Shown: in pieces, positions 16,936-27,599 of the stretch
Position numbering within the stretch: the stretch's first letter is position 1
Layout: every line of letters begins with the position of its first letter
Source of the DNA: Aureimonas jatrophae
GTDB lineage: Bacteria; Pseudomonadota; Alphaproteobacteria; Rhizobiales; Rhizobiaceae
NCBI RefSeq assembly: GCF_900104035.1
Contig: NZ_FNIT01000003.1
Span: 310,001 to 374,000 of the forward strand
DNA length: 64,000 bases
Direction: 5' to 3'
Position numbers and translations under genes: made by a program
Notes under the pieces: model-generated
Told to the model about the DNA's origin: nothing
What the model saw: only the letters and a program-made list of their open reading frames with translations
Databases searched by the model: none

Positions 16936-19179
16936 ATGACCAAGATCTCCGATCCTCCGAGCGGCGGCGACATCGAGCCGATCGATCTGCGCACGGCACT
17001 CGAAGAGCGCTACCTGGCTTATGCTCTTTCAACGATTATGGGGCGTGCGCTCCCCGATGTTCGGGACGGACTGAAGCCCGTGCATCGACGCATCGTGCAT
17101 GCCATGCGTGTGCTCAAGCTCGACCCCGGGCAAGGCTACAAAAAATGCGCGCGAATTGTCGGCGATGTCATGGGCAAGTTTCACCCGCACGGCGATGCGT
17201 CGATCTACGACGCCTTGGTACGGCTCGCGCAAGACTTCGCCATTCGCTACCCGATCGTCGATGGACAGGGTAATTTTGGCAATATCGACGGTGATAGCGC
17301 CGCGGCCATGCGGTACACGGAAGCGCGGATGACCGATGTCGCCACGCTGCTTCTGCGCGGTATCGACGAAAACGCCATCGACTTCCGTCCGACCTATAAT
17401 GAGGAGGACCAAGAGCCGATCGTCCTCCCCGGTGCATTCCCAAATCTTCTGGCGAATGGGGCATCCGGCATAGCCGTTGGCATGGCGACGTCGATCCCGC
17501 CGCATAACGCGGCGGAGTTATGCGATGCTGCGCTCAAGCTGATCGCTGAACCCGATACCGATCTGGATGCCCTCCTGCGGTTTGTCCAGGGCCCTGACTT
17601 CCCGACCGGCGGTGTCGTCGTCGACACGCGTGCCGTCATACGAGAGGCCTATGCGACGGGACGCGGCTCGTTTCGGGTGCGCGCGAAGTGGGAGAAGGAG
17701 GATCAAGGGCGCGGCGGCTTCGTCGTGGTTGTGACCGAGATACCCTATCAAGTTCAGAAGTCGCGTCTCATCGAGAAGATCGCCGACCTCTTGATGGCGA
17801 AGCGTCTCCCTCTGCTTGCCGACATTCGAGACGAATCCACCGAGGATGTTCGCATCGTTCTCGAGCCCAAATCCCGGTCGGTCGATCCCGGCATCCTGAT
17901 GGAGTCGCTGTTCCGCCTGACCGACCTCGAAGCGCGTATCCCGCTCAACATGAACGTGTTGTCGGGTGGGCGCGTACCCAAGGTTCTCTCGCTGAAGGAG
18001 GTGCTTAGTGAATGGCTCGCGCATCAGCGCGACGTCCTTGTGCGGCGGTCTCAGTTTCGGCTCGATCAGATCGAGCGGCGGCTGGAAGTGCTGGCCGGCT
18101 ACCTCATCGCCTTCCTCAACCTCGATGAGGTCATCCGGATCATCCGCGAAGAGGATGAGCCGAAGCGCGTGATGATGCGGACCTTCGAACTGACGGACGT
18201 TCAGGCCGAAGCGATCCTCAACATGCGACTGCGCTCGTTGCGAAAGCTCGAGGAATTCGAACTGCGCCGGGAATTCGATGCGCTGACAGCCGAAAAGGCG
18301 GAGAAGCAGGCGCTTCTCGGTTCCACGGAACGGCAGTGGGAGCGTGTCGCCGGAGAAGTGCGAGAGGTTCGCGACGCCTTCTCGAAGAAGACTCGCCTCG
18401 GTCGCCGCCGTACGAACTTCGCCGATGCGCCTGGTCATACGGCTGACGATATCGCCGAGGCACTAATCGAGAAGGAACCGATCACGGTCGTCCTGTCCGA
18501 GCGCGGCTTTCTTCGCGGGTTGAAGGGGCATGTCGCCGACCTGTCGGGTTTGTCGTTTCGCGACGGCGACAAGCTCAAGTTCAGCTTTCATGCGTTGACG
18601 ACAGACAAGCTCGTATTCCTGTCGACGGACGGTCGCGCCTATACGCTCACGGCCGACAAGCTTCCGGGCGGGCGAGGTCAGGGTGATCCGATCCGTTTGC
18701 TGATCGATCTCGAAGACAGTCAGGATCTGGTCTACGGCTTCGTTCCCGACACCGCTTCGAAGCGCTTGATTGCGTCCACGGATGGGAATGGCTTCGTCGT
18801 CAACGAGGGCGAACTCGTATCCGGTATGCGGAAGGGCAAGCAGGTCCTCAACCTCGCGGGAGCCTCACGCCTCGCCATCGCAGAGCGCATCCAGGGTGAT
18901 ACGGTCGCTGTGATCGGGGACAATCGAAAGCTTGCGGTGTTCCCGTTGGTCCAGGTTCCGGAGATGACGCGAGGCAAGGGCGTACGGTTGCAACGCTACA
19001 AGGATGGCGGTCTCGCTGACCTGAAGACGTTCCGCCTAGCAGACGGCCTGACGTGGACGGATACGGCTGGCCGCGTCTTCAACCGCAGCGAAATTGAACT
19101 GCGGGACTGGTACGCCGATCGAGCTCAGGCCGGTCGCCTCGTTCCGAAGGGCTTTCCCAAGAGCGGTCGATTCACGTGA
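16936..19179 (+). CDS. parC: DNA topoisomerase IV subunit A
   Basis: Breakage-reunion subunit that decatenates daughter chromosomes together with ParE, which is not in this window. The 747-residue length and absence of the GyrA-box in the C-terminal part distinguish it from GyrA. The catalytic tyrosine is Tyr127 in [11 protein letters not shown]. The winged-helix region contains [14 protein letters not shown] (residues 83-96): the position equal to the E. coli ParC Ser80 is Ala88, and that equal to Glu84 is Asp92. C-terminal beta-blades end near residue 735. Its end overlaps the reverse-strand bpt gene by eight bases. Confidence 0.96.
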   Translation: MTKISDPPSGGDIEPIDLRTALEERYLAYALSTIMGRALPDVRDGLKPVHRRIVHAMRVLKLDPGQGYKKCARIVGDVMGKFHPHGDASIYDALVRLAQDFAIRYPIVDGQGNFGNIDGDSAAAMRYTEARMTDVATLLLRGIDENAIDFRPTYNEEDQEPIVLPGAFPNLLANGASGIAVGMATSIPPHNAAELCDAALKLIAEPDTDLDALLRFVQGPDFPTGGVVVDTRAVIREAYATGRGSFRVRAKWEKEDQGRGGFVVVVTEIPYQVQKSRLIEKIADLLMAKRLPLLADIRDESTEDVRIVLEPKSRSVDPGILMESLFRLTDLEARIPLNMNVLSGGRVPKVLSLKEVLSEWLAHQRDVLVRRSQFRLDQIERRLEVLAGYLIAFLNLDEVIRIIREEDEPKRVMMRTFELTDVQAEAILNMRLRSLRKLEEFELRREFDALTAEKAEKQALLGSTERQWERVAGEVREVRDAFSKKTRLGRRRTNFADAPGHTADDIAEALIEKEPITVVLSERGFLRGLKGHVADLSGLSFRDGDKLKFSFHALTTDKLVFLSTDGRAYTLTADKLPGGRGQGDPIRLLIDLEDSQDLVYGFVPDTASKRLIASTDGNGFVVNEGELVSGMRKGKQVLNLAGASRLAIAERIQGDTVAVIGDNRKLAVFPLVQVPEMTRGKGVRLQRYKDGGLADLKTFRLADGLTWTDTAGRVFNRSEIELRDWYADRAQAGRLVPKGFPKSGRFT

Positions 19180-19957
19180 CCGTGGTCGGCGGCTCGGTGG
19201 GGTGAGGGACACTCGCGTCGTAGCGTTCCCAGCCGCGCGCCATCAAGTGTTCTTGGGGCTGGAAGCGGATCTTGTAGTCCATCTTTCGAGATCCGCGCAC
19301 CCAGTAGCCTAGGTAGAGGTATGGCAGCCCAAGCTCCCGGGCCCGACGGATGTGGTCGAGAATCATGTAGGTCCCGAGGCCACGGTGATGCTCTGCGGGC
19401 TCGAAGAAGGAGTAGACCATCGAAAGCCCGTCGCCCATGACATCGGTCAGGGCGACGGCGACCAGATCGCCATCGGACCGGTTCGTGAAACGCGAATCCG
19501 GCCCTTTGCGTCGATACTGGATGACGCGGGTATCGACCTGACTGTCCTCGACCATCATCGCATAGTCGAGCACCGACATCTCGGACATGCCACCGCGTGT
19601 ATGGCGGGCCTCCAGATAGCGCCGAAACAGCGCGTACTGTTCGGACGTCGGCTCTGGTTCGCCCATTCGACCGATGAGATCGGAGTTTGTCGCGAGCGAC
19701 CGGCGCATCGACTTTGTCGGCTCGAATTCATCGACGAGGATGCGCACGGATATGCAGGCTCGGCACCGCTCGCAGGCCGGGCGGTAGGCGATGTTTTGAC
19801 TACGCCTGAAGCCGCCCTGCGTCAGCAGATCCAGAAGATCCGACGCACGCGCCCCAATCAGATGTGTGAAGACTTTTCGCTCCAGTTGCCCCGGCAGATA
19901 GGGGCAGGCCGACGGCGAGGTCAGGAAAAACTGCGGCGTCTGCGGATGAGCAGTCAT
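19172..19957 (-). CDS. bpt: Aspartate/glutamate leucyltransferase (Ate1-related)
   Basis: Attaches leucine from Leu-tRNA to N-terminal Asp or Glu of proteins, creating an N-degron for ClpS/ClpAP. The 261-residue protein carries the N-terminal cysteine motif [16 protein letters not shown] and the paired cysteines in [13 protein letters not shown], both hallmarks of the ATE/Bpt family, and the GNAT-like C-terminal half with [14 protein letters not shown] and [17 protein letters not shown]. Bpt is favoured over true arginyltransferase because bacteria usually have this form. It ends eight bases inside parC and is the last of a reverse-strand group with the RDD gene and hemB. Confidence 0.9.
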   Translation of the reverse strand: MTAHPQTPQFFLTSPSACPYLPGQLERKVFTHLIGARASDLLDLLTQGGFRRSQNIAYRPACERCRACISVRILVDEFEPTKSMRRSLATNSDLIGRMGEPEPTSEQYALFRRYLEARHTRGGMSEMSVLDYAMMVEDSQVDTRVIQYRRKGPDSRFTNRSDGDLVAVALTDVMGDGLSMVYSFFEPAEHHRGLGTYMILDHIRRARELGLPYLYLGYWVRGSRKMDYKIRFQPQEHLMARGWERYDASVPHPTEPPTTVT

Positions 19958-20079
19958 GGGGTAGGGAGCCGCCTTCCGAAAGCGCCGGTGCGATCACCGC
20001 CCGCGTCCATAGTGTGGCGCGGGGCGATGGTTTTGGGAAGGTGCGAAACCGACCGCGTCGGGCTGCCGCAGCTTGGACA

Positions 20080-20559
20080 TTACGGTGCGCGGCGGACGAC
20101 CACGGTTCCGAGCAACAGATCCTGCACAAGCTGCTTGCGCGGCGTGAACAGGCCGACAAGCAGGATGAATCCGCCTGTCGCCACGTTGCCCACCCAAAAC
20201 AGGATGGTATGCGCGACCGCCAGCGCCGGATCGACGCGACCACCGTCGTTGCGCTCGAGCCGTATGCCGACGACACGCATTCCAGGGGTTGCCTGCGCAT
20301 CGCCGCCCAACGTGAAGGCGACGTAAGGGATGGCGACGAGCGGCAGGAGGATTCCGTAGAGACCCCATCCCAAACCGAGCGTCAGCAGGCCGAGGATCGT
20401 GACCAGAACGAACGCCGGTACGCAAAGAATGAGTACCATCGCGTAGTCGAACAGAAAGCCGAAAACGCGGCGGGTTCGCACGCCTCGATAAGCGGCCGGT
20501 TGTTGCAACCAAGCTCCTGGCTGTGTGCGAAGCGTATCGGTCGCCGTCATGCCCGGCAT
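20080..20559 (-). CDS. RDD-family membrane protein
   Basis: A 159-residue inner-membrane protein with three predicted helices: FGFLFDYAMVLILCVPAFVLV, a following glycine-rich helix pair, and HTILFWVGNVATGGFILLV. The RDD signature appears as an Arg in RRVFGFLFDY, with Asp (here D of FDY) following. The role of RDD proteins is mostly unknown; some affect ion transport. Two start choices exist nine bases apart (20559 and 20550): the first has GGGAGA 8-9 bases upstream, the second AAAGG. hemB lies 67 bases upstream and bpt 122 bases downstream on the same strand. Confidence 0.8.
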   Translation of the reverse strand: MPGMTATDTLRTQPGAWLQQPAAYRGVRTRRVFGFLFDYAMVLILCVPAFVLVTILGLLTLGLGWGLYGILLPLVAIPYVAFTLGGDAQATPGMRVVGIRLERNDGGRVDPALAVAHTILFWVGNVATGGFILLVGLFTPRKQLVQDLLLGTVVVRRAP

Positions 20560-20626
20560 CCTTTCATCTCCCAGTGTCTTGCCTGAGATATGTGATCGCT
20601 CAACCGACTTAGCAATGCGTTCAGGG

Positions 20627-21649
20627 TCAGCGAAGCAGCGCTGCCGCGCTGGGGGCGAAGTAGGAAAGGATGCCGGCAGCTCCGGCACGCTTGAACGAAC
20701 GCAACGACTCCATCATCGCGCGCTCGCCATCAATCCAACCGTTCTGCGCTGCCGCCATGATCAATGAATACTCGCCGGATGTCTGGTAGGCGAAGGTCGG
20801 CACCGCGAACTCGTCGACAAGCCGCGTGAGGATATCGAGATACGGCATACCGGGTTTGACCATGATCATATCGGCGCCCTCCAGGATGTCCTGACGCGCC
20901 TCGCGCAGAGCCTCATCGGTATTGCCCATATCCATCTGATATGTTCGCTTATCGCCCTTCAGCGCACCGGTCGATCCGACTGCATCGCGGAAAGGGCCGT
21001 AGAAGGCGGAGGCATACTTCGCCGCGTAGGACATGATCATCCTGTCGCGAAAGCCGGCACCATCCAATGCTGAGCGGATACAGGCGATGCGCCCGTCCAT
21101 CATGTCGGAGGGACCGAGAATGTCGCAACCAGCCTCGGCCTGCACCAGAGCTTGCTGACACAGGATCTCGACGGTCTCGTCGTTCAGAATTCGACCGTCG
21201 TGCAATAGACCGTCGTGCCCGTGGCTGGTGTAGGGATCGAGCGCCACGTCGCACAGAACGCCGATGTCCGGCACCGCGGCCTTGATTGCCCGCACGGCAC
21301 GACAGACGAGATTGTCTGGGTCCAAGGCTTGGCTTCCGCGCTCGTCCCGTTGTCCGGGGCCCGTGAACGGGAACAGGGCGACAACCGGAATACCCAGATC
21401 GTAAGCCTCGCTCGCTGCCTCGGCGCACCCGCGCACCGAACGACGGAACACGCCAGGCATGGACGCGACGGGCTCGGGATCGCCGTCTCCCTCCCGGACG
21501 AAAATCGGCCATATCAAGTCGTTCGGGGTCACGTCAGACTCCCGGACGAGACGGCGCACCCAATCGCTTTGTCTCAAGCGACGTAGCCGCGTGCCGCCGG
21601 TCGCACGGTCAATGGCTGCGGACAAACGCGGAGGCGTGGGTGACGACAT
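20627..21649 (-). CDS. hemB: Delta-aminolevulinic acid dehydratase (porphobilinogen synthase)
   Basis: Joins two 5-aminolevulinate molecules to porphobilinogen in tetrapyrrole synthesis, feeding heme (see heme A synthase and P450 in this window) and cobalamin. The 340-residue product has both Schiff-base lysines: Lys211 (MSYAAKYASAF) and Lys265 (MVKPGMPY). The metal-site stretch VLCDVALDPYTSHGHDGLL (131-149) lacks the cysteine triad of zinc-type enzymes and has Asp at those positions, so this is the magnesium-dependent type common in alphaproteobacteria. The RDD gene and bpt follow on the same strand. Confidence 0.96.
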   Translation of the reverse strand: MSSPTPPRLSAAIDRATGGTRLRRLRQSDWVRRLVRESDVTPNDLIWPIFVREGDGDPEPVASMPGVFRRSVRGCAEAASEAYDLGIPVVALFPFTGPGQRDERGSQALDPDNLVCRAVRAIKAAVPDIGVLCDVALDPYTSHGHDGLLHDGRILNDETVEILCQQALVQAEAGCDILGPSDMMDGRIACIRSALDGAGFRDRMIMSYAAKYASAFYGPFRDAVGSTGALKGDKRTYQMDMGNTDEALREARQDILEGADMIMVKPGMPYLDILTRLVDEFAVPTFAYQTSGEYSLIMAAAQNGWIDGERAMMESLRSFKRAGAAGILSYFAPSAAALLR

Positions 21650-21792
21650 GGGTGGATCTCCGCAAGGTGCCTGCGGAGCGCGCGACGTTCCGCAACTGGG
21701 GACAGGCTCGGCGCGGCCACGGCAGCGCGTTGACGTGACCCGGACCTAATCCTAGCGTTGGGCGACGACAAGTCCGTCGCCCGGCAAAGGCG

Positions 21793-22275
21793 ATGACGAA
21801 CTGGAATGAACCGCATGATGGGGCGAATGGATGGTTTGGGTCGCCCCGTGACAGGCGTGCCGTGAGAGGCAAGACCGGGCGTCCGGAACGCGCACCTTTC
21901 ATCAACGATCGCCTTCGAGACGTCGTTTGCCGGTTGGCATCCGTCGCGCTCTTTGCAGGCGGCCTATTTTACTGGACGCGCCTGATCGGCGTCTACGATG
22001 GACTTCTTTGGCGGTTCGATACGATGCCGATCTGGTGGCGGATCGCAACGCCGGTTCTTGCCGTCTTATATCCAATCGCCGGAGTCGGGCTTTGGTTGAT
22101 CGCGTCATGGGGCATCGTGATCTGGACCCTCGTCTTCGCCATTGAAGCGATCATGCATCTGGGTTTTGCTCGCTTGTTTGGAACGGCTCCAGCACAAGTC
22201 GGTCTACACGCCTTCGGATTGGTTGCTCTTTTGATGCTGCGAGTCGCTGCACTGCCCGAACAACGGCGCAAGTAA
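21793..22275 (+). CDS. DUF6163-type membrane protein
   Basis: A 160-residue protein with a hydrophilic N-terminus (residues 1-40, rich in D, G, R) and four predicted transmembrane helices from about residue 45: SVALFAGGLFYWTRLIG, ATPVLAVLYPIAGVGLWLI, GIVIWTLVFAIEAIMHLGF and a shorter last one. Divergent from hemB by 143 bases and upstream of the LdtR-type regulator, an arrangement I associate with the DUF6163 family in Hyphomicrobiales. No catalytic motif is visible and the function is unknown. Confidence 0.65.
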   Translation: MTNWNEPHDGANGWFGSPRDRRAVRGKTGRPERAPFINDRLRDVVCRLASVALFAGGLFYWTRLIGVYDGLLWRFDTMPIWWRIATPVLAVLYPIAGVGLWLIASWGIVIWTLVFAIEAIMHLGFARLFGTAPAQVGLHAFGLVALLMLRVAALPEQRRK

Positions 22276-22463
22276 AACGCTCCACTAAGCATCGTACCTA
22301 CGATTTTCGGGATCTTGTACGGATTTCATTAAGGCCATTCGAGCCTCTGCGCTCGCTGCAAATCATTTACTTTGAGTTTTAAAGCGAATTAGACGCGTCC
22401 GATATAGCTTCGTGATCAAGACGGGACCACGAGAGTTCCGAAACAGACAGTGGAGCCGGCGAG

Positions 22464-22976
22464 ATGAGCAACCTGAAGACCAAGCGCGATACGCCCGACA
22501 CGTCCGACGACAAGGTCGAGCTGAAGAGTCTTTATCTGGAAACGCTGCAACTCGTGGAGCGTTTGCATCGCCGGTTGCTCGATGTCATCAAAGACGAATT
22601 CGACCGCGCCGGTCGGACCGACATCAACGCGGTCCAGGCGCTGCTCCTGTTCAATATCGGCAACTCGGTTCTGACGGCGGGCGAGTTGAGGACGAGGGGG
22701 TTCTACCTCGGTTCGAACGTTTCCTATAACTTGAAGAAGCTCGTGGAGCTTGGCTTCATCGATCACCAGCGTTCGCGCGTTGATCGTCGCGCGGTTCGCG
22801 TCTCGCTGACGAAGGCTGGACTTCAAGTCGCCGATATCGTCGCCGTTTTGTACGACCGTCACATCGGATCGATCGATAAGGTTGGCGGGCTCGACGAAGG
22901 CGAGTTCCAGAAGATGAACAAGTCGCTGCAACGGCTGGACCGCTTCTGGAACGACTCCATCATGTACCGTCTCTGA
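22464..22976 (+). CDS. ldtR: MarR-family regulator LdtR
   Basis: A 170-residue winged-helix regulator. The core HTH region is ILFNIGNSVLTAGELRTRG-like (near residues 58-80), with the wing at DHQRSRVDRRAVRVSLT. The N-terminal 15 residues are acidic and disordered. LdtR proteins in Hyphomicrobiales, including Liberibacter, control a neighbouring L,D-transpeptidase and osmotic-stress tolerance; here the transpeptidase gene follows after a terminator, as in those genomes. The start at 22464 follows GCCGGCGAG. The assignment to LdtR rather than another MarR rests on context and resemblance. Confidence 0.8.
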   Translation: MSNLKTKRDTPDTSDDKVELKSLYLETLQLVERLHRRLLDVIKDEFDRAGRTDINAVQALLLFNIGNSVLTAGELRTRGFYLGSNVSYNLKKLVELGFIDHQRSRVDRRAVRVSLTKAGLQVADIVAVLYDRHIGSIDKVGGLDEGEFQKMNKSLQRLDRFWNDSIMYRL

Positions 22977-23025
22977 CCGTTTTGCGAACGCGCGGCAGCG
23001 TTCCTCCAGTCCGCTGTCGATCGTC

Positions 23026-23064
23026 AAACCCCGCGAAGGCCGGCAGGCCATCGCGGGGTTTTTT
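23026..23064 (+). terminator. Rho-independent terminator of ldtR
   Basis: AACCCCGCGA pairs with TCGCGGGGTT around an inner AGGCC-GGCA-GGCC hairpin, followed by six T. It starts about 50 bases after the ldtR stop and separates ldtR from ldtP, so ldtP needs its own promoter in the 190 bases after it. Confidence 0.9.
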
Positions 23065-23257
23065 CGCAACATGCTGCGCGCTCCTCAACACAACGGAGCG
23101 CAAGCAATTGAGCATCCACGCTTTTGCCTCAATCGAATGGCCTGCCTTTCCTCATGGATGTGTAGATCAGAGCGACGTTCAGTGTTGTCGTTTGATTTAC
23201 CACAAGCGGCATATGTTGCGCCGCAAGCGACCTGACACTGACCGTCGAGGAATGAAC

Positions 23258-24589
23258 ATGACCAAAGGCATCCCAGACCGTAATCGACCGACCCTTTCCC
23301 GTCGGACGTTCGTCGCGGGCGCCGCAGGCTTGTTTGGCGCCGGTGCCATCTCAGGCGTGGCGCGTGCGCAATCTGCGCTCGAGGGCGTACTCAGCGCTCC
23401 AAACCGTGGTGGGTGGACCGATCAGTTCGATACGCGTGCGGCCAGCGTTCGCAACGTTGCATCATACCAGCCGGTTTTCTCACCGAACACCCTGTCTGCT
23501 ATGCAGCAGGCCGTTGGTACGTACAATCAGATCGCCATGAGCGGCGGTTGGCCTCAGGTTCCCGAGACCGGCAAGTTGCAGATCGGCGCACAGAATCAGG
23601 CGGTATCGCTCCTGCGCCAGCGTCTGGCCGCGTCGGGCGACCTCGACCGCTCGGCCGGTAACTCGACTGCCTTCGATACCTATGTCGATGCGGCCGTTAA
23701 GCGCTTCCAGGCGCGACATGGTCTTCCGGCCGACGGAGCGGTGGGTGAGTACACCTACAAGGCCCTGAACGTCCCGGCAGACGTTCGTCTCATGCAGCTT
23801 CAGACCAACATCCAGCGTCTTTCCGCGATCCAGCCGGATCCAGGTCGCTTCGTGATGGTCAATATTCCGGCAGCCTCGATCGAAGCCGTCGAGAATGGCC
23901 GCGTCGTTCAACGCCATACGGCGGTCGTCGGGAAGATCGATCGTCAGACGCCGATCCTGGACTCCAAGATCACGAACCTGAACCTGAATCCCTATTGGCA
24001 TGCACCAGCATCGATCGTCCGCAAGGACATCATCCCGCTGATGCAGAAGGATCCGACCTACCTCACACGCAACGATATCGTCATCTACGCAGCCGATGGC
24101 AGCGTGATCCCGCCGGAAACCATCAACTGGAACACCGACGAGGCGGTGAAGTACCTGTTCCGCCAGAACCCCGGCCGTATGAACGCGATGTCTTCGGTGA
24201 AGATTAACTTCCCGAATCCGTATGCGGTCTACATGCATGATACGCCGCAGCAGAGCGTCTTCTCTCAGCTGATGCGCTTTGAATCGTCGGGCTGCGTGCG
24301 AGTGCAGAACGTGCGAGATCTCATCGTCTGGTTGGCACGCGACACGCCGGGATGGGACAGGTCTGCGATCGAACGCACGATCTCGGCTCGCACTCGGCAG
24401 GATGTGAACCTGACCAATCCGGTCCCGCTGCACTTCACCTATCTGACCGCCTGGGCGACTGACCCGACCGTCGTGCAGTTCCGGGATGACATCTATCGCC
24501 GCGACGGCGCCGAGCAGTTGGCAATGTCGGAGGCGCAGCCAACGGCTTATGCCGCCGGTGAGCAAGCCTACGCCGATCTGCCGTACTAG
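23258..24589 (+). CDS. ldtP: L,D-transpeptidase with peptidoglycan-binding domain
   Basis: Forms 3-3 peptidoglycan cross-links or anchors proteins to the wall. The 443-residue product begins with a twin-arginine signal ([19 protein letters not shown], arginines 15-16), so it is exported folded. A peptidoglycan-binding domain with [16 protein letters not shown] lies near residues 110-170. The YkuD catalytic domain follows (about 195-375) with His327 (MHDTP) and nucleophile Cys346 ([10 protein letters not shown]). The start at 23258 was chosen over ATG 23252 because GAGG is spaced 7 bases from it and only one from the other. Location after ldtR matches the known LdtR-LdtP pair. Confidence 0.88.
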   Translation: MTKGIPDRNRPTLSRRTFVAGAAGLFGAGAISGVARAQSALEGVLSAPNRGGWTDQFDTRAASVRNVASYQPVFSPNTLSAMQQAVGTYNQIAMSGGWPQVPETGKLQIGAQNQAVSLLRQRLAASGDLDRSAGNSTAFDTYVDAAVKRFQARHGLPADGAVGEYTYKALNVPADVRLMQLQTNIQRLSAIQPDPGRFVMVNIPAASIEAVENGRVVQRHTAVVGKIDRQTPILDSKITNLNLNPYWHAPASIVRKDIIPLMQKDPTYLTRNDIVIYAADGSVIPPETINWNTDEAVKYLFRQNPGRMNAMSSVKINFPNPYAVYMHDTPQQSVFSQLMRFESSGCVRVQNVRDLIVWLARDTPGWDRSAIERTISARTRQDVNLTNPVPLHFTYLTAWATDPTVVQFRDDIYRRDGAEQLAMSEAQPTAYAAGEQAYADLPY

Positions 24590-24665
24590 GTCGCAAGCTG
24601 CCCGCCGCAAAGCCCGTTGGCGCGGCGTCGCAATATGTGATAGTGCGCACGCAAACACCGGTTGA

Positions 24666-24688
24666 GGGGGCCCTTGTGGCCCCCGTTT
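24666..24688 (+). terminator. GC-rich hairpin between ldtP and glyA
   Basis: A 7-pair stem (GGGGGCC at 24666-24672 with GGCCCCC at 24678-24684) with a five-base loop is followed by GTTTCGTT. It could end ldtP transcription. It lies 18 bases before the glyA start, so it might instead act on glyA mRNA. The T-tract is weak. Confidence 0.5.
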
Positions 24689-24705
24689 CGTTCCAGGGAG
24701 TTCGG

Positions 24706-26028
24706 ATGATGTCGCAAGCTCTTGCCGCTGCCCCGGCTACGCATCAGAACGGCTTTTTCTCGGATGGCATCGCTGCAGGCGATCCGGACCTCTTCGCGGC
24801 GATGCGGGCCGAACTTCATCGTCAGCAGCACGAGATCGAACTAATCGCATCGGAGAACATCGTATCGCGCGCCGTTCTGGAAGCGCAGGGATCGGTTCTG
24901 ACGAACAAGTACGCCGAGGGCTATCCCGGCCGTCGCTACTACGGCGGCTGTGAGCATGTCGATGTCGTCGAGCAGCTGGCAATCGACCGTGCCAAGACAC
25001 TCTTTGGTTGTGGCTTCGCCAACGTCCAGCCCAACAGCGGCAGTCAGGCAAACCAGGCCGTCCTCTTGGCTTTGTCCAAGCCCGGTGCGACGATTCTTGG
25101 TATGAGCCTCGATGCCGGCGGACACCTTACCCACGGTGCCAAACCGAACCTGTCAGGTCGCTGGTTCAATGCCGTCCAGTATGGCCTCGATCTCGAAACG
25201 GGTTTGATCGACTACGACCAAGTCGAGCAGCTCGCGCAGGAAATGCGGCCGGACATCATCATTGCCGGTGGTTCCGCCTACAGCCGCATCATCGATTTCG
25301 CACGTTTTCGAGCCATTGCGGATGCCGTCGACGCTTTCCTCTGGGTCGACATGGCGCATTTTGCCGGTCTTGTGGCAGGTGGTCAGCACCCCAGCCCCTT
25401 CCCACATGCGCATGTTGCGACTTCGACGACCCATAAGACGCTTCGCGGCCCGCGCGGCGGCCTGATCCTCACCAACGACGAGGATATCGCGAAGAAGATC
25501 AACTCGGCGATCTTCCCAGGCCTTCAGGGTGGACCTCTCATGCACGTGATTGCTGGGAAGGCAGTCGCCTTTGGTGAGGCGCTGCAGCCCGGTTATCGCA
25601 GCTACATCGCCTCGGTCGTGGAGAACGCCAAGGTTCTCGCCGAGACCGTGCGAGAGGGCGGGCTCGACATCGTCTCTGGCGGTACCGACACGCATCTGAT
25701 GCTTGTCGATCTGCGTCCCAAGATGTTGACGGGCAAGAAGACCGAGATCGCGCTCAGCCGAGCCGGTATCACCTGCAACAAGAACGGCGTACCCAACGAT
25801 CCGGAGAAGCCGACGGTCACGTCCGGTATCCGCCTCGGTACGCCCGCTGCGACCACCCGTGGCTTCGGAGCGGCGGAGTTCCGGGAGGTCGGGCACATGA
25901 TCGTGGAAGTGCTCGACGGCATGAAGGCTGCCAATTCCGAGGACGGCAACGCCACGGTCGAAGCTGCGGTGAAGGCGCGGGTTCAAGCGTTGACCGACCG
26001 CTTCCCGATCTATCCGAACCTCGGCTGA
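24706..26028 (+). CDS. glyA: Serine hydroxymethyltransferase
   Basis: Converts serine and tetrahydrofolate to glycine and methylene-tetrahydrofolate, the main one-carbon source and the cofactor that ThyA uses. The 440-residue PLP enzyme has the Schiff-base lysine Lys244 in [15 protein letters not shown] and the family region [17 protein letters not shown] with the [17 protein letters not shown] stretch. The first of two adjacent ATGs (24706) has GGGAG seven bases upstream; a longer in-frame start at 24637 lies before a GC-rich hairpin and is unlikely. It is followed after 10 bases by nrdR and the riboflavin genes, a conserved order in alphaproteobacteria. Confidence 0.97.
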   Translation: MMSQALAAAPATHQNGFFSDGIAAGDPDLFAAMRAELHRQQHEIELIASENIVSRAVLEAQGSVLTNKYAEGYPGRRYYGGCEHVDVVEQLAIDRAKTLFGCGFANVQPNSGSQANQAVLLALSKPGATILGMSLDAGGHLTHGAKPNLSGRWFNAVQYGLDLETGLIDYDQVEQLAQEMRPDIIIAGGSAYSRIIDFARFRAIADAVDAFLWVDMAHFAGLVAGGQHPSPFPHAHVATSTTHKTLRGPRGGLILTNDEDIAKKINSAIFPGLQGGPLMHVIAGKAVAFGEALQPGYRSYIASVVENAKVLAETVREGGLDIVSGGTDTHLMLVDLRPKMLTGKKTEIALSRAGITCNKNGVPNDPEKPTVTSGIRLGTPAATTRGFGAAEFREVGHMIVEVLDGMKAANSEDGNATVEAAVKARVQALTDRFPIYPNLG

Positions 26029-26038
26029 CCCGCTCGCC

Positions 26039-26518
26039 TTGCGCTGCCCGTTCTGCGGTTCGCCTGACAGCCAGGTCAAGGACTCGCGTGCCGCCGAAGA
26101 TGGCATTGCCATTCGACGGCGGCGCATATGTCCCGATTGCAATGGACGCTTCACGACATTCGAGCGCGTCCAGTTGCGCGAGCTGGTGGTTATCAAGAAG
26201 TCGGGGCGGCGGGTTCCATTCGATCGTGAGAAGTTGGCTCGATCCATTCGAACCGCCTTGCGCAAGCGGGACGCTGAACCGGAACGCGTCGAGCGAATGA
26301 TCTCTGGCATCGTCCGCCAACTGGAATCAACGGGTGAGGCGGATGTGCCGTCGGCAGCGATCGGTCGATTGGTGATGGAAGCTTTGCTGGGTTTCGATGA
26401 TGTTGCCTACGTTCGCTTCGCATCCGTTTATCAGGATTTCCAGCACGCTGCGGATTTCGCAGGCGTTCTCGGCGAATTGACCGCGGACGAGCGCGTCGAA
26501 GCGGACGATGCAAACTGA
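26039..26518 (+). CDS. nrdR: Transcriptional repressor NrdR
   Basis: Nucleotide-sensing repressor of ribonucleotide reductase genes: dATP and ATP set its oligomer state and DNA binding. The 159-residue protein starts at TTG in the family-typical MRCPFC and has a zinc ribbon with Cys3, Cys6, Cys31 and Cys34. An ATP-cone domain follows at about 49-139 ([20 protein letters not shown]). It overlaps the ribD start by 11 bases, so the two genes are coupled. Two candidate NrdR boxes lie upstream of nrdJ at 59.3 kb. Confidence 0.96.
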   Translation: MRCPFCGSPDSQVKDSRAAEDGIAIRRRRICPDCNGRFTTFERVQLRELVVIKKSGRRVPFDREKLARSIRTALRKRDAEPERVERMISGIVRQLESTGEADVPSAAIGRLVMEALLGFDDVAYVRFASVYQDFQHAADFAGVLGELTADERVEADDAN

Positions 26519-27599
26519 GTCTCTCAGCGAGGAAGACAGACGCTATCTTCACGCTGCCAGCCGTTTTGCACTGCGACACGCGGGACTTACGGCCGAAAAT
26601 CCAGCCGTCGGCTGCCTGATCGTTCGCGATGGGCGCATCGTTGGGCGCGGTGTGACAGCCTTTGGCGGCAGACCCCATGCAGAGCGGGTCGCCCTGGACG
26701 AGGCTGGTCCATTGGCGCAGGGCGCAACTGCCTACGTCACGCTTGAGCCATGCGCCCACCATGGTCGTACACCACCCTGTGCCGATGCGTTGGCAAGCGC
26801 AGGCGTTGCTCGGGTCGTTATCGGTGCAAACGACCCCGATCCTCGTGTCGATGGTCAGGGTATCGAGCGGCTTCGCTTGCAGGGCGTCCGGGTCGCTGTT
26901 GACGCAAGTTTTAGGGGCAATATCGGGGTAGAGGGTTTCCTCACGCGTATGCGGCGCGGACGACCGTTCGTGACACTGAAGCTCGCAGTGTCGGCGGACG
27001 GCTACATCGGTCATGTCGACCGAGGGCAGGTCGCCATCAGCGGTGCTATCTCCAATCGCCAAACCCATCTTTTGCGCGCCCGAAGCGATGCCATCATGGT
27101 CGGCATCGGAACTGTGCTGTCCGACGATCCGCTGCTGACCGTGCGGCTCGACGGTCTATCCGAGCGCAAACCAAAGCGCCTCGTGATCGATCCCAGTCTT
27201 CGCACGCCACGTACTTCTCGATTGATGCAGACTGCCGGGGACGTTCCGCTTCTCATCGCAACGACGCGCGCTGACGACGTTTCAGTAGCGGTTCTCGAAC
27301 CTCGACCAGTTCAGCTTGTTCCCTTTGGGAGTGAACTAGATGCGCTTCGCCGCCTGTGCGCGCATTTGGGCCAAGATGGGATCGGTTCCATTCTCTGCGA
27401 AGGCGGCGCACGCTTGGCGGCCTCGCTTCTGGCACAAGATCTGGTTGACCGTATCGTCATCATACAGTCTCGCAACGAGATCGGAGGGAAGGGGGTCTCG
27501 GCACCGGATCTTCGCTCCTATCTATCCGCTTTCGAAGCGACCCGCCGTTTGCATTTCGGCGATGACCGCTGGGTCGAATACGACAGGAAGTCGCACTGA
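26508..27599 (+). CDS. ribD: Bifunctional riboflavin deaminase/reductase
   Basis: Carries out two early steps of riboflavin synthesis: deamination of the pyrimidine ring and side-chain reduction with NADPH. The 363-residue protein has an N-terminal cytidine-deaminase-like domain with zinc ligands His57 (PHAERVAL, with catalytic Glu59), Cys82 and Cys91 ([11 protein letters not shown]). The reductase domain (about 150-355) contains [11 protein letters not shown] and the NADPH-binding [10 protein letters not shown] region. It overlaps nrdR by 11 bases at the start and ribE by one base at the end (TGATG). Confidence 0.96.
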   Translation: MQTESLSEEDRRYLHAASRFALRHAGLTAENPAVGCLIVRDGRIVGRGVTAFGGRPHAERVALDEAGPLAQGATAYVTLEPCAHHGRTPPCADALASAGVARVVIGANDPDPRVDGQGIERLRLQGVRVAVDASFRGNIGVEGFLTRMRRGRPFVTLKLAVSADGYIGHVDRGQVAISGAISNRQTHLLRARSDAIMVGIGTVLSDDPLLTVRLDGLSERKPKRLVIDPSLRTPRTSRLMQTAGDVPLLIATTRADDVSVAVLEPRPVQLVPFGSELDALRRLCAHLGQDGIGSILCEGGARLAASLLAQDLVDRIVIIQSRNEIGGKGVSAPDLRSYLSAFEATRRLHFGDDRWVEYDRKSH

